This document shows positions 53,786 through 63,284 of a DNA stretch of 64,000 nt, in pieces. The translations under genes were made by a program, and so were the position numbers. The number at the start of each line of letters is the position of its first letter. Position 1 is the first letter of the stretch. This DNA is from Candidatus Dormiibacterota bacterium. Lineage in GTDB: Bacteria > Chloroflexota > Dormibacteria > Dormibacterales > Dormibacteraceae. The stretch covers positions 1-64,000 of the forward strand of contig JAMXLM010000007.1 of the NCBI GenBank assembly GCA_024280995.1. The letters run 5' to 3'. The notes beneath the pieces are model-generated. The model made no database searches. It worked only from the letters and a program-made list of their open reading frames with translations, and was not told the DNA's origin.

Positions 53786-54298
53786 CTACTCGCCTCCCGT
53801 CGCGGCCGCGGCCGTTTCGCGCGGCACGACCTCGCTCGACTCACGCAAAGCCGCCGCGTGCTTGATCGCCTTGACGATGTTCATGTAGCCGGTGCAGCGG
53901 CAGATGTTGCCGCTGATCGCCCAGCGGATCTCTTCCTCGGTCGGGTTCGGGTTGTGCTCAAGGAGCGCGGTGCCGACCAGCATCATGCCCGGGGTGCAGA
54001 ACCCGCACTGCAGGCCGTGCTCCTCGTGGAACCCGATCTGCATCGGCGACAGTCCGGCCGCCGTCGCGAGGCCCTCCACCGTGGTGATGGCCCGGCCATC
54101 GGCCTGGACCGCCAGCTGGGTGCATGACTTGACCGGCTCGCCGTCGATGAGCACGGTGCAGGCTCCGCAGCTCGAGGTGTCGCAGCCGATGTGCGTGCCG
54201 GTGAGACGGAGGTTGGTGCGCAGGAAGTCGACGAGCAGGACACGAGGCTCCACGTCCCCGCTCCGCTCGGAGCCGTTGACGGTCATCGAAACTTTCAT
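53786..54298 (-). CDS. coxS: CO dehydrogenase small subunit (2Fe-2S)
   Basis: 170 residues. The plant-type cluster Cys are in [20 protein letters not shown]; the second cluster Cys are in [13 protein letters not shown] and [18 protein letters not shown]. It carries electrons between CoxL and CoxM. ATG 54298 overlaps the coxM stop (ATGA). A short Ala-rich tail is unusual but not disruptive. Confidence 0.93.
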   Translation of the reverse strand: MKVSMTVNGSERSGDVEPRVLLVDFLRTNLRLTGTHIGCDTSSCGACTVLIDGEPVKSCTQLAVQADGRAITTVEGLATAAGLSPMQIGFHEEHGLQCGFCTPGMMLVGTALLEHNPNPTEEEIRWAISGNICRCTGYMNIVKAIKHAAALRESSEVVPRETAAAATGGE

Positions 54299-55170
54299 GA
54301 GCGCCCCTCCTTCGCCCGCGCGACCGCGGCCTTCAGCCCGCGCTGGACGAAGACCCGCACCACGTCCTTCTTATATGCGGCGCTGCCGCGGATGTCGTCC
54401 TTGGGCTCGGCCGCGTCAGACGCGATCCGCGCAGCCTCCGCGATGACCTCGTCCGTCGGCTCCTTGCCGCGCAGGAAGTGCTCCGCCTCCGTTGCCTTGA
54501 TGTTGTTCGGCCCGACCGCCGTGAGCCCGATGCCCGCGGCCTCGACCTTGTTCCCGTCGAGGTGCAGGTGGACGGCTACCGCCACCGTCGCGAAGTCCCC
54601 CACCTTGCGCTCGAGCTTCAGGTAGGCGCCACCACCGCGGCCCTTGCCGACCGGGATCCGGACCCCAGTGACGACCTCGTCCGGCTTGAGGGCCGTCTCG
54701 AACGGGCCCTTGAAGAAGTCGGCGGCGTGGATGACGCGCTCACCACTTGCGGAGCGGGCAACCAGGTCGGCGTGCATGGCCAGGATCACCGAGCCCCAAT
54801 CGCCCGCCGGGTCGGCGTGGCAGACCGAGCCGACCAACGTCCCCCGGTTGCGTACGAGCGGATCGGCGATCCAATGCGCCGCTTCAGCCAGCATCAGGGC
54901 CGAGGCCGCCACCTCCGGGCTGTTCTCGATGTCGACGTGGCGCGCGAGCGCACCGATCACCAGGTGCCCGTCGTCGCGCCCGATCGCATTGAGGTGTGGC
55001 AGGCGGCCGATGTCGACCACCAGCTCGGGGCGAGCGAACCGGAGCTTGAGCAGGGGGATCAGGCTCTGGCCGCCGGCCATCACCTTTGCCTCGTCGCCAC
55101 GCTCCTTGAGCACGGAAAGCGTCTCGTCGAGGCTCGCAGGGGCGCGGTAGTCAAATGCGGTGGGATACAT
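54295..55170 (-). CDS. coxM: CO dehydrogenase medium subunit (FAD)
   Basis: 291 residues. [20 protein letters not shown], then [40 protein letters not shown] and [20 protein letters not shown] are the FAD-binding landmarks of the xanthine-oxidase medium subunit; AGGQSL and the [14 protein letters not shown] loop are intact. Start ATG 55170 follows GGGAGG by 6 bases. It is first in the cox operon. Confidence 0.93.
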   Translation of the reverse strand: MYPTAFDYRAPASLDETLSVLKERGDEAKVMAGGQSLIPLLKLRFARPELVVDIGRLPHLNAIGRDDGHLVIGALARHVDIENSPEVAASALMLAEAAHWIADPLVRNRGTLVGSVCHADPAGDWGSVILAMHADLVARSASGERVIHAADFFKGPFETALKPDEVVTGVRIPVGKGRGGGAYLKLERKVGDFATVAVAVHLHLDGNKVEAAGIGLTAVGPNNIKATEAEHFLRGKEPTDEVIAEAARIASDAAEPKDDIRGSAAYKKDVVRVFVQRGLKAAVARAKEGRS

Positions 55171-55249
55171 TCGCTTCCTCCCAGAAAGAACCCAGCGCGA
55201 CCCGCTAATAACAACACCGGCCGAAAGGGAAGTCAAACAGGCGGGCGAG

Positions 55250-55255
55250 TACGAT
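55250..55255 (+). promoter_or_regulatory. Leaderless -10 box of the aminotransferase operon
   Basis: TACGAT, 6 bases before GTG 55262. It lies in the 91-base gap to the divergent coxM gene. Confidence 0.5.
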
Positions 55256-55261
55256 TCGATC

Positions 55262-56596
55262 GTGGTGACTCAGGCGGTAAAAGCCCTCTCCGCCGAAGAG
55301 ATCACCGAGCTCTGCCTGCGCCACACGCTGTACGACTGGTCGGTCCAATCGGGCCTCAAGCCCATGGCCGTGGCGAGCGCCAAGGGCGTCCATTTCACGA
55401 CTGTCGAGGGCCAGCGCTTCCTCGACTTCAACAGCCAGCTCATGTGCGTCAACGCCGGTCACGGCGACCCCCGCATCGTCGATGCCATCAAGCGCCAGGC
55501 CGAGCAGCTGCCCTACGTCAGCCCCTTCATGGCGACCGAGGTCCGAGCCCGCCTGGGGGCCAAGCTCGCGGAACTGCTGCCGGGTGACATCGACAAGGTC
55601 TTCTTCACCCTGGGCGGAGCCGAGGCCAACGAGAACGCGATCAAGATCGCCCGCGTCGTCACCGGCCGGCAGAAGATCCTGGCCCGGTATCGGTCATATC
55701 ACGGCTCCACCGCGGGCGCCATCGCCGCCACCGGCGATCCGCGGCGCTGGCCGAACGAGCCCGCCGCTCCCGGCGTCGTCCACGTGCTCGACCCCTACCA
55801 CGGCATCCAGCGCGGCTGGGACACGGTCGAGCAGTCGCTCGCCGACCTGGAGGAGACCATCCAGCTCGAAGGCCCCGACACCATCGCGGCGTTCATCCTC
55901 GAGCCCATTCCCGGCACGAACGGCATCCTGGTGCCACCGGACGGCTACCTCCAGGGCGTGCGCGCGATCTGCGACCGCCACGGCATCCTGATGATCTGCG
56001 ACGAGGTGATGACCGGCTTCGGCCGGACCGGCCGGTGGTTTGCGGTGGACCACTGGGGCGTCGTCCCCGACATGATCACCATGGCCAAAGGCCTCACGTC
56101 GTCGTACGTGCCGCTCGGAGCGGTCGGGCTGCGGCCGTCGGTGTATTCGTACTTCGACGACCACGTCTTCTACGGCGGACTGACCTACAACAGCCACCCG
56201 CTCGCGTGCGCCGCCGCCCTGGGCACGATCCAGGCGTACGAGGAGGACGACATGGTCGGCAACTCGCGCCGGATGGGCCAGGCCCTGGCGCGCATTCATC
56301 GCCGGCTCCGCGACCGTCACCCCAGCGTGGGCGCCGCCCGCTCGATCGGCCTGTTCGGCTGCCTCGAGCTGGTGCGCGACCGCCAGACCCTGGAGCCGAT
56401 GGCGCCCTTCAACGGCACGTCGCCGGAGATGAAGGCGATCGCCGCGGCGCTCCTGGAGGCAGGCATGTACACCTTCACCAGGTGGAACACGGTCATGACC
56501 AACCCACCCCTTTGCATCACCGAGGCCGAGCTCGAAGAGGGCTACGAGATCCTCGATTCCGCGCTTGAGATCGCGGACAGAGCCCTCCGCGACTGA
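55262..56596 (+). CDS. Class III PLP-dependent aminotransferase
   Basis: 444 residues. FFTLGGAEANENAIKIARVV binds the cofactor phosphate, and GILMICDEVMTGFGRTGRWF holds the Asp that contacts pyridine N. The PLP Lys is in DMITMAKGLTSSYVPLGAVG. The family transfers amino groups from omega-amines or beta-amino acids to keto acids. GTG 55262 follows TACGAT by 6 bases (leaderless). It opens the plus-strand unit of aminotransferase, ligase, amidohydrolase and transporter. Confidence 0.9.
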   Translation: MVTQAVKALSAEEITELCLRHTLYDWSVQSGLKPMAVASAKGVHFTTVEGQRFLDFNSQLMCVNAGHGDPRIVDAIKRQAEQLPYVSPFMATEVRARLGAKLAELLPGDIDKVFFTLGGAEANENAIKIARVVTGRQKILARYRSYHGSTAGAIAATGDPRRWPNEPAAPGVVHVLDPYHGIQRGWDTVEQSLADLEETIQLEGPDTIAAFILEPIPGTNGILVPPDGYLQGVRAICDRHGILMICDEVMTGFGRTGRWFAVDHWGVVPDMITMAKGLTSSYVPLGAVGLRPSVYSYFDDHVFYGGLTYNSHPLACAAALGTIQAYEEDDMVGNSRRMGQALARIHRRLRDRHPSVGAARSIGLFGCLELVRDRQTLEPMAPFNGTSPEMKAIAAALLEAGMYTFTRWNTVMTNPPLCITEAELEEGYEILDSALEIADRALRD

Positions 56597-57809
56597 CGCC
56601 GCCCAGCGCGTCGACGAGCTGCGCGCGATCCAGCTCGCCAAGCTCCGCGCGGGTGTGACGCAAGTGCTCGCCACCAACGCCTTCTGGCGTTCGCGCCTGC
56701 ATTCGGTGACCGGCTGGGACGACTTCGAACGCCTGCCGCTCACGAGCAAGGTGGAGCTGGTGACCGACCAGGCGTCCCACCCGCCGTTCGGGACCAACCT
56801 CACGCACCCCGTCGATCGCTACGTGCGCCTGCATCAGACATCCGGTTCGAGTGGCGACGTGCCCCTCCGTTGGCTTGACACCGAGGAGTCCTGGGAGTGG
56901 TGGGAGCGGATATGGGCCGAGCACGTCTACCCGGCGGCCGGCGTCACCGCCGAGGATCGCGTCTTCTTCGCATTCTCGTTCGGCCCGTTCATCGGCTTCT
57001 GGTCCGCGTTCGGCGGCGCTCAGCGCCTCGGGGCTATGTGCATCTCCGGCGGCGCGATGACGAGCGAGCAGCGCGTGCGCAACCTCCTCGACCTGGGCGC
57101 TACCGTGCTCCTCTCGACCCCGACGTATGCACTGAGGCTGGCGGCCGTCGCCGAGCAGATCCGTGTGAACCTGTCCGCCGGCTCGGTGCGCAGGACCGTC
57201 CACGCCGGCGAACCCGGCGCCTCGATACCGGCAACTCGCGCGGCGATCGAGGCCGCCTACTCGGCGGAAGCCTTCGACCACACCGGCATGACCGAGCTCG
57301 GGCCGACGGGATTCAGCTGCTCCGCCCGAGATGGCGTGCACCTGGTCGAATCGGAGTTCATCTTCGAGGTGGCCGACGACGGTGAGCTCATCGCGACGAA
57401 CCTCGGCCGCTGGGGCATGCCCTTGATCCGCTACCGCACCGGCGACCGCGTGACCGCGTCACGCGAGCCGTGCCCGTGCGGCAGCCCGTTCATCAAGATC
57501 CGCGGTGGCATCCAGGGCCGCGTCGACGACATGTTCACGGTCCGCGGAGTGAACCTCTATCCCTCGCAGGTCGAGGACATAGTCCGCCGCCACCCCGAAG
57601 TCACCGAGTTCGTCATCGAGCACCGCCGAGAACGCGAGATGGACGAGGTCACGCTGCTGGTCGAGACGGCGGATCACGGCTTCACCGCTGACCGCCTCGA
57701 AGCCGACCTGCGTCAGGCGCTTGGTGTCAGGCTCGGCTGCCGTGTCGTCGCCGGCGGCACCCTGCCCCGCTCGGAGCTGAAGTCCCGGCGGATCGTCCGC
57801 ATCACGTGA
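56565..57809 (+). CDS. PaaK-like acyl-CoA ligase (AMP-forming)
   Basis: 414 residues. LHQTSGSSGDVPLRWLDTEE is the ATP-binding loop (TSGSSG); HAGEPGASIPATRAAIEAAY, DHTGMTELGPTGFSC and MPLIRYRTGDRV are the PaaK core. PSQVEDIVRRHPEVTEFVIE starts the C-terminal lid. It should activate an aryl or alkyl acid to its CoA ester. TTG 56565 is the only canonical start giving a full N-terminus and overlaps the aminotransferase by 32 bases; no SD supports it. The paa genes lie 45 kb away. Confidence 0.83.
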   Translation: MRSRTEPSATDAAQRVDELRAIQLAKLRAGVTQVLATNAFWRSRLHSVTGWDDFERLPLTSKVELVTDQASHPPFGTNLTHPVDRYVRLHQTSGSSGDVPLRWLDTEESWEWWERIWAEHVYPAAGVTAEDRVFFAFSFGPFIGFWSAFGGAQRLGAMCISGGAMTSEQRVRNLLDLGATVLLSTPTYALRLAAVAEQIRVNLSAGSVRRTVHAGEPGASIPATRAAIEAAYSAEAFDHTGMTELGPTGFSCSARDGVHLVESEFIFEVADDGELIATNLGRWGMPLIRYRTGDRVTASREPCPCGSPFIKIRGGIQGRVDDMFTVRGVNLYPSQVEDIVRRHPEVTEFVIEHRREREMDEVTLLVETADHGFTADRLEADLRQALGVRLGCRVVAGGTLPRSELKSRRIVRIT

Positions 57810-58501
57810 GGACGGTGGACGTGCCGGCGGAGCCGTCCGAGCTCTCGCTCGACCTCGACCGCACCGCCCTCATCGTCGTCGACATGCAGAACGCCTTTGC
57901 CTCGCCGGGCGGGATGCTCGACCTCGCCGGCATCGACGTACGACCCGCCGGCGACGTGATCGCGAACGCGCGAATGGTGTGTGAGGCCGCACGACGGAGC
58001 GGTGTGCCTGTCGTGTATCTGACCATCGGCTATCCGCCGGACCTCTCGACCGCGGGTGGTTCCGACTCGCCAAACCCGCAAAAGGAGCTCGCGTTGTGCC
58101 TCATGCGCGAGCGACCGGAGCTGCGCGGCAAGCTCCTCACGTTCGGCACGTGGGATTTTCAGATCGTCGACGAGCTCGCGCCTCATGACGGCGATACCGT
58201 GCTCGTGAAATCGCGTTACAGCGGGTTCGCCGGCACCAATCTCGACGCGATGCTGCGCAGCCGCGGAGTGCGGAACCTGCTGATGCTGGGCATCGCGTCC
58301 AATGTCTGCGTCGAGTCGACCCTCCGGGACGCCTACTTCCTGGAGTACTGGCCGGTGATGATCGCCGACGCCACCATGGCCGCGGGGCCGGAGGAGATCC
58401 AGCGCGCCACCCTGTACAACGTGCGCACTTTTTTCGGCTGGGTGGCGAGCTCCGAAGACGTGGTCACGTCGCTTCGCGGCGCGGTTCCAGATCGTTCTTG
58501 A
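57806..58501 (+). CDS. Isochorismatase-like amidohydrolase (RutB-like)
   Basis: 231 residues. The Asp of the catalytic triad is in ALIVVDMQNAFASPGGMLDL, the Lys in VLVKSRYSGFAGTNLDAMLR, and the Cys in GIASNVCVESTLRDAYFLEY. The SRYSGFAGT and NVCVEST pattern is closest to RutB, which releases carbamate from ureidoacrylate. GTG 57806 overlaps the ligase stop (GTGA). Substrate is inferred only; no other rut gene is present. Confidence 0.85.
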   Translation: MRTVDVPAEPSELSLDLDRTALIVVDMQNAFASPGGMLDLAGIDVRPAGDVIANARMVCEAARRSGVPVVYLTIGYPPDLSTAGGSDSPNPQKELALCLMRERPELRGKLLTFGTWDFQIVDELAPHDGDTVLVKSRYSGFAGTNLDAMLRSRGVRNLLMLGIASNVCVESTLRDAYFLEYWPVMIADATMAAGPEEIQRATLYNVRTFFGWVASSEDVVTSLRGAVPDRS

Positions 58502-58619
58502 CAGCCGTCCGGGCGCTGGTCAGGATTTCTTTAATCAGTCCACTGACGAGTTGGACCGTGGGCCCGAGACGCCCGCAAGTGGCGATCACGATGGCCCTCC
58601 ACAAAGAGGTAGAGAGGAA
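58502..58619 (+). promoter_or_regulatory. Leader before the liv operon
   Basis: 118 bases with no coding frame. AGAGG and GAGGAA elements (58604-58619) form the SD of ATG 58620. No clear -10/-35 was found, so transcription may continue from upstream. Confidence 0.35.
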
Positions 58620-59945
58620 ATGTCGGAGCTCGAGGATCGGCTGAACCTTTCCATCACGCGCCGGACGGCGCTCAAAGTGGCCGGCGCGGGTGCACTGAGC
58701 CTCAGCGCCGCGGCTTTTCTCGAGGCGTGCGGCCTCGGCGGTCTCAAAGGCACGAGCTCGGGCAGCGCCGGCACCATCACGATTGGCTACGTCAGCCCGC
58801 AGACGGGCCCACTCGCCGGCTTTGCCACCGGGGACAACTACGTCATCAACGGGGTGAGGGGTTCCGACCCGTACAAGAACGGGTTCAAGGTCGGCAGCAA
58901 GACCTACAACGTCAACATCGTCGTCAAGGACTCGCAGTCCGACCCCAACCGCGCTTCCCAGGTCGCGCGTGAGCTGATCCTGAACGACAACGCGGACATC
59001 GTCCTCTGCTCGTCCACTCCCGAGGTGACGAACCCGGTGGCGGACGTGTGCGAAGCGAACGGCGTGCCCAACGTGGCGACGATCGTGCCGTGGGAGTCGT
59101 GGTACTTCGGGCGCGGCAAAAAGCCGGGGGAGAAGTTCAACTGGAACACGATGTTCTTCTTCGGCCTCAACGAGTTCAAGGGTTGCTTCTTCCCGATGTG
59201 GGACCGCATGAACACCAACAAGGTCGTCGCGGGCATGTACCCGAACGACGCCGACGGCAACGCCTTCAGAGGCAACTTCATCCCGCTCGTGACGGGCGGC
59301 GGCTTCAAGATGGTCGACGGCGGAGCGTACACGGACCTGACCTCGGACTACACGTCGATGATCTCGAAGTTCAAGGCCGCCGACGCACAGCTCTTCTCCA
59401 ACTGCCCGCTGCCGCCCGACTTCAACACGTTCTGGAAGCAGGCCGCGCAGCAGGGATACAAGCCCAAGCTCGCCACCGTCGCCAAGGTGCTGCTGTTCCC
59501 GGCCGACACGACAGCGCTCGGCGACCTGGTGACCAACATCGCGACGGACTGCTGGTGGTCGCCCTTCCACCCCTATCACTCGACCCTGACCGGGCAGACC
59601 GCCAAGCAGCTCGCGGACGGCTTCGAGTCGTCGTCGGGCCAGCAGTGGCTTTCATCGCTCGGCTCGGTGCACTCACTGTTCGAGGTCGCGCACGCCGCCA
59701 TGACCTCGGTCGACAATCCGAAGGACAAGAGCCAGGTGATGTCGAAGCTGCAGGCGCTCAGCTATACGGGGATCAGCGGCACGCTCGACTGGACCAAGGG
59801 GCCGATGCCGGGCGTGGCCATTCAGCAGCCGGTCGGCGTCCAGTGGCGAAAGGGCACCAAGTATCCGTACAGCATGGTCGTGGTCGACAACGCTCTCAAC
59901 AAGGACGTGCCCACCAACGGGGACCTGCTGCCGACCAACGCGTGA
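58620..59945 (+). CDS. Liv-type ABC transporter, substrate-binding lipoprotein
   Basis: 441 residues. A Tat-like signal (SITRRTALKVAGAGALSLSA, with R14-R15) leads to a lipobox LEAC with C37. ITIGYVSPQTGPLAGFATGD begins a type I periplasmic-binding fold (Peripla_BP_6). It should catch an amide, amino acid or urea-like solute outside the membrane and feed LivHM. ATG 58620 follows GAGG at 4 bases. livG begins inside its stop. Confidence 0.87.
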   Translation: MSELEDRLNLSITRRTALKVAGAGALSLSAAAFLEACGLGGLKGTSSGSAGTITIGYVSPQTGPLAGFATGDNYVINGVRGSDPYKNGFKVGSKTYNVNIVVKDSQSDPNRASQVARELILNDNADIVLCSSTPEVTNPVADVCEANGVPNVATIVPWESWYFGRGKKPGEKFNWNTMFFFGLNEFKGCFFPMWDRMNTNKVVAGMYPNDADGNAFRGNFIPLVTGGGFKMVDGGAYTDLTSDYTSMISKFKAADAQLFSNCPLPPDFNTFWKQAAQQGYKPKLATVAKVLLFPADTTALGDLVTNIATDCWWSPFHPYHSTLTGQTAKQLADGFESSSGQQWLSSLGSVHSLFEVAHAAMTSVDNPKDKSQVMSKLQALSYTGISGTLDWTKGPMPGVAIQQPVGVQWRKGTKYPYSMVVVDNALNKDVPTNGDLLPTNA

Positions 59946-60688
59946 CAGAAGCTCCGCTCCTCGAGCTCGACGGGGTTTCGAAACGCTTCGGGAGCATCGT
60001 CGTCGCGGATTCGCTCTCGCTGTCGCTCGGCCGCGCTGACGCCGTCGGCATCGTCGGCCCGAACGGCGCGGGCAAGACCAGTCTCTTCTCGCTGATCTCC
60101 GGAGACCTGCGGCCCAATGCCGGCGACGTCCGGCTCGACGGCAGGTCGATCACTCGGCTTGACCCCGCATCGCGCTGCCGCCTGGGTATCGCGCGCACCT
60201 ACCAGGTGCCTCGCTCCTTCGAGCACATGACGGTGTTCGAGAACGTGCTCGTCGCGGTTCACCGAGGAGCCGGCCTCCGAGGCAGGGAGGCGTTCGGCCT
60301 CGCGGCGCAGGTGCTCGACGAGACCGGGCTGGCGGATACCGCGAACGAGCGGGCTGGACGGCTGGGCCTTCAGCAGCGAAAGCGGCTCGAGCTGGCCCGC
60401 GCGCTCGGCGCCCGCCCGCGACTGGTCCTGCTCGACGAGGTCGCCGCCGGACTGACCGACCCCGAGGTGGAGGGCCTGGTCCAGATCGTGGCCGGGGTCC
60501 GCGCCCGGGGCGTGGCGGTGGTTTGGGTCGAGCATGTCGTCCGGGCCCTGTTCGGCGTGGTCGAGCGGCTGATCTGCCTGGCGGCCGGGAAGATGATCGG
60601 CGACGGCGAGCCGCGGGCCGTGCTGGCCAGCGACGCGGTCCGCGACGTCTTCCTGGGCACGGATTACGGCGAGGTGGCGCCAGGCTGA
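59942..60688 (+). CDS. livG: Liv-type ABC transporter ATPase
   Basis: 248 residues. Walker A is G39-PNGAGKT-46, the switch and Walker B are RPRLVLLDEVAAGLTDPEVE. The signature is RLGLQQRKRLELARALG, where the usual LSYGQQ is LGLQQ, an unusual form that keeps the following QQR. It works with LivF on the LivHM channel. GTG 59942 overlaps the previous stop as GTGA. Confidence 0.88.
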   Translation: MTEAPLLELDGVSKRFGSIVVADSLSLSLGRADAVGIVGPNGAGKTSLFSLISGDLRPNAGDVRLDGRSITRLDPASRCRLGIARTYQVPRSFEHMTVFENVLVAVHRGAGLRGREAFGLAAQVLDETGLADTANERAGRLGLQQRKRLELARALGARPRLVLLDEVAAGLTDPEVEGLVQIVAGVRARGVAVVWVEHVVRALFGVVERLICLAAGKMIGDGEPRAVLASDAVRDVFLGTDYGEVAPG

Positions 60689-61410
60689 GCGGCACGCTCC
60701 TGACGGTCGACGGCCTGACGGTGCGTTACGGCCAGCTGCAGGCGCTCACCGACGTGACCCTGTCGGTCGCCGCCGGCGAGGCGGTGGCGATCATCGGCGC
60801 CAACGGCGCCGGAAAGTCGACCCTGCTCCGCACCATCGCCGGCCTGCACCGACCCGCGGCGGGAAAGATCCAGCTCGACGGACGGGAGATCACCGCGCTG
60901 CCGGCGCACGAACGGGTAAGGGCCGGCGTCGTGCAGGTGCCGGAAGGCCGGCGTCTCTTTCCCTCGCTGACGCTCGAGGAGAACCTTCAGATCGGCGCGA
61001 CGCGTGGCCGCGCCGGCGAGTGGAACCTGTCTCGCGTCTACGAGCTTTTCCCATGGATGCCGGCGCGCCGTCACATGACCACGGTCTTCCTGTCCGGCGG
61101 CGAGCAGCAGAGCGTCGCCATCGGCCGGGCGCTGATGGCAAACCCGCGCATCCTTCTTCTCGACGAGCTCTCGCTCGGACTTGCGCCCGCCGTCGTCCAG
61201 CGCCTGTATGCGCTGCTGCCCGACCTGCTCGAATCCGGGCTTGGTGTGCTGCTGGTCGAGCAAGACGTGACGCAGGCGCTTCGAATCTCCGGCCACGCGC
61301 ACTGCCTGCTCGAGGGCCGCATCACACTTTCGGGACGTCCCGCGGACCTCGCGCCAGCGGATGTCGAGGCCGCCTACTTCGGCTTCGAACGGCGCGGGCG
61401 GAGAGGTTAG
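60685..61410 (+). CDS. livF: Liv-type ABC transporter ATPase (probable CTG start)
   Basis: 241 residues. LLTVDGLTVRYGQLQALTDV, then Walker A IIGANGAGKSTLLRTIAGLH, VFLSGGEQQSVAIGRALMAN and ILLLDELSLGLAP. The canonical GTG 60721 would remove the first beta strand. CTG 60685 restores it, overlaps the livG stop as CTGA, and has GAGGTGG 7 bases upstream. No other ATG/GTG/TTG lies between. Confidence 0.9.
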   Translation: MSGTLLTVDGLTVRYGQLQALTDVTLSVAAGEAVAIIGANGAGKSTLLRTIAGLHRPAAGKIQLDGREITALPAHERVRAGVVQVPEGRRLFPSLTLEENLQIGATRGRAGEWNLSRVYELFPWMPARRHMTTVFLSGGEQQSVAIGRALMANPRILLLDELSLGLAPAVVQRLYALLPDLLESGLGVLLVEQDVTQALRISGHAHCLLEGRITLSGRPADLAPADVEAAYFGFERRGRRG

Positions 61411-62283
61411 ATGTCCTGGGTCAACGCGGTCGTGCAGGGCATTCTGCTCGGCGGCCTGTACGCGCTGTTTGCGTGCGGCCTCTCGTTGATGTTCGGCGTG
61501 ATGAAGGTGGTCAACCTGGCGCACGGCGATTTCGCGGTGCTCGCCGCGTACCTTGCGCTGGTGATCGTCTCCGGCTTCGAGGTGCCCATCCTGTGGTCGG
61601 TGCTGTTGGTCGCGCCACTGTTCGGGTTGGTCGGCTACGTGGTTCAGAGATTCATCATTCAGCGCAGCCTGGACGTCAGCCCGCTCACGACATTGCTCGT
61701 GACGTTCGGCCTTTCGATCGTCATCCAGAACGCGCTGTTGGAAGCCGCATCCGCGAACAGCGAATCGCTCCAGTCCGGCATCCTCGCCTCGGGCTCGTTT
61801 CAAGTCGCCGGCCTGCACGTCGGCTATCTGTCGGTGCTGATCTTCGTCACCGCGACGGCGGTCATCGTGGGGCTCCAGCTGTTCTTGTCGCGGACCAGCC
61901 TCGGACGGCAGCTCCGCGCAGCCTCCGACGACCAGGAGACCGCGAGCTCGGTGGGCGTGAACGTGCGCCACGTTTTCGGTGTCGCCGCGGGAATCGCATT
62001 CGGGACGGTGGCCCTCGCGGGGGTCGCGTTCGGGATGTACTCGTCCTTCGACCCCGCGGCCGGACCGCAGCGGCTGATCTTTGCTTTTGAGGCTGTCGTC
62101 ATCGGCGGTATGGGCTCGCTGTGGGGCACCCTGCTCGGTGGGATCGTGCTCGGCCTTGCCCAGGTGCTGGGCTCTCAGATCGATCCCGGCTTTGGCGTGC
62201 TGGCCGGACACATAGTGTTCCTGGCCGTGCTTGCCTTCCGACCCTCGGGCTTGATCCCGCAGGTCGCGCAGGCGGCCCAATGA
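61411..62283 (+). CDS. livH: Liv-type ABC transporter permease H
   Basis: 290 residues, eight membrane helices. GILLGGLYALFACGLSLMFG, then VMKVVNLAHGDFAVLAAYLA and FEAVVIGGMGSLWGTLLGGI are the LivH motifs. With LivM it forms the channel. ATG 61411 directly follows the livF stop, with GAGG 4 bases upstream. Confidence 0.92.
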   Translation: MSWVNAVVQGILLGGLYALFACGLSLMFGVMKVVNLAHGDFAVLAAYLALVIVSGFEVPILWSVLLVAPLFGLVGYVVQRFIIQRSLDVSPLTTLLVTFGLSIVIQNALLEAASANSESLQSGILASGSFQVAGLHVGYLSVLIFVTATAVIVGLQLFLSRTSLGRQLRAASDDQETASSVGVNVRHVFGVAAGIAFGTVALAGVAFGMYSSFDPAAGPQRLIFAFEAVVIGGMGSLWGTLLGGIVLGLAQVLGSQIDPGFGVLAGHIVFLAVLAFRPSGLIPQVAQAAQ

Positions 62284-63284
62284 GCGAATCCACCGCACCC
62301 TCGGTGCGCGTCAGCCGCTCCCGCCGCTCCTCGATCTGGATGCTGGTGGCCGGCGTGGTCCTGCTCGCGGCCCTGGCCTCCTTGCCCTACGTCGTCTACG
62401 CGAACGTCACCGACCTGTTCGTGAACTTCTTCATCCTGCTGACTCTCGGCGTGACGTGGAATCTTCTCGCCGGCTACGCCGGCCTGGTGTCAGTCGGCCA
62501 GCAGGCTTACATCGGGGTCGGGGCATACGCGGTTTTGGTGCTCGCGGGCGACGGGATGTCGCCGTTCCTGGCGATCCCGCTCGGCGCTCTGACCGCCGCC
62601 ATCGTCTCCATACCGGTGTCCTTCATCGTGCTTCATCTCCGGGGCGCGTACTTCGCGATCGCGACCTGGGTGGTGGCCGAGTCGTTCCGGCTCGCCGTGC
62701 TCCGAGCCCCATCGCTCGGCGGCGGCACCGGCGCCACCCTGTATGGGCTTGCCGGCGTCGATCCTGCGGTCCGTGAGGCGTTCACGTACTGGGCCGCGCT
62801 GGCCGTCGCCGCCGCGACGTTGATCGGCTGCTACGTCCTGCTGCGCACCCGGTTTGGTCTCGACCTCACCGCCATCCGCGACAATGAGGTGGGCGCGCGC
62901 AGCGTCGGCGTCAGGATCATGCAGGCCAAACGGATCGTCTATGTCGTCGCCGCCGCGGGAGCGGGAGCCGCCGGAGCGTTGCTGATCGTCAGCCAGCTCA
63001 ACGTCCAGGCGGCGTCGATCTTCAGCGTGCAGTGGTCCGCGTACATGATCTTCGTTGCGCTCATAGGAGGCATCGGCACCGTCGAGGGGCCGATCCTAGG
63101 AACGCTGGCGTTCTTCCTCCTGCAGCAGTCGCTGGCTGAGCGCGGTGCGTGGTACCTGATCGTCGTTGGAGCCGTCGCCGTGCTGATGGCGATGTTCGTG
63201 CCGCGCGGGCTGTGGGGCCTGGTCGGCGACAGGTTCCGCTTGCGACTCTTCCCGACTGGGTACTGGGTCAGGCCCGCTCGCTAG
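62280..63284 (+). CDS. livM: Liv-type ABC transporter permease M
   Basis: 334 residues, about nine membrane helices. AGYAGLVSVGQQAYIGVGAY, then VLHLRGAYFAIATWVVAESF, TAIRDNEVGARSVGVRIMQA and MIFVALIGGIGTVEGPILGT are LivM landmarks. ATG 62280 overlaps the livH stop. It is convergent with the MarR gene by a 4-base overlap of stops. Confidence 0.92.
   Translation: MSESTAPSVRVSRSRRSSIWMLVAGVVLLAALASLPYVVYANVTDLFVNFFILLTLGVTWNLLAGYAGLVSVGQQAYIGVGAYAVLVLAGDGMSPFLAIPLGALTAAIVSIPVSFIVLHLRGAYFAIATWVVAESFRLAVLRAPSLGGGTGATLYGLAGVDPAVREAFTYWAALAVAAATLIGCYVLLRTRFGLDLTAIRDNEVGARSVGVRIMQAKRIVYVVAAAGAGAAGALLIVSQLNVQAASIFSVQWSAYMIFVALIGGIGTVEGPILGTLAFFLLQQSLAERGAWYLIVVGAVAVLMAMFVPRGLWGLVGDRFRLRLFPTGYWVRPAR

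Noticed and set aside
59048-60688. 546-codon frame fusing an Arg-rich part to LivG
   Set aside because: The upstream part is an out-of-frame shadow of the binding-protein gene. LivG begins properly at GTG 59942.
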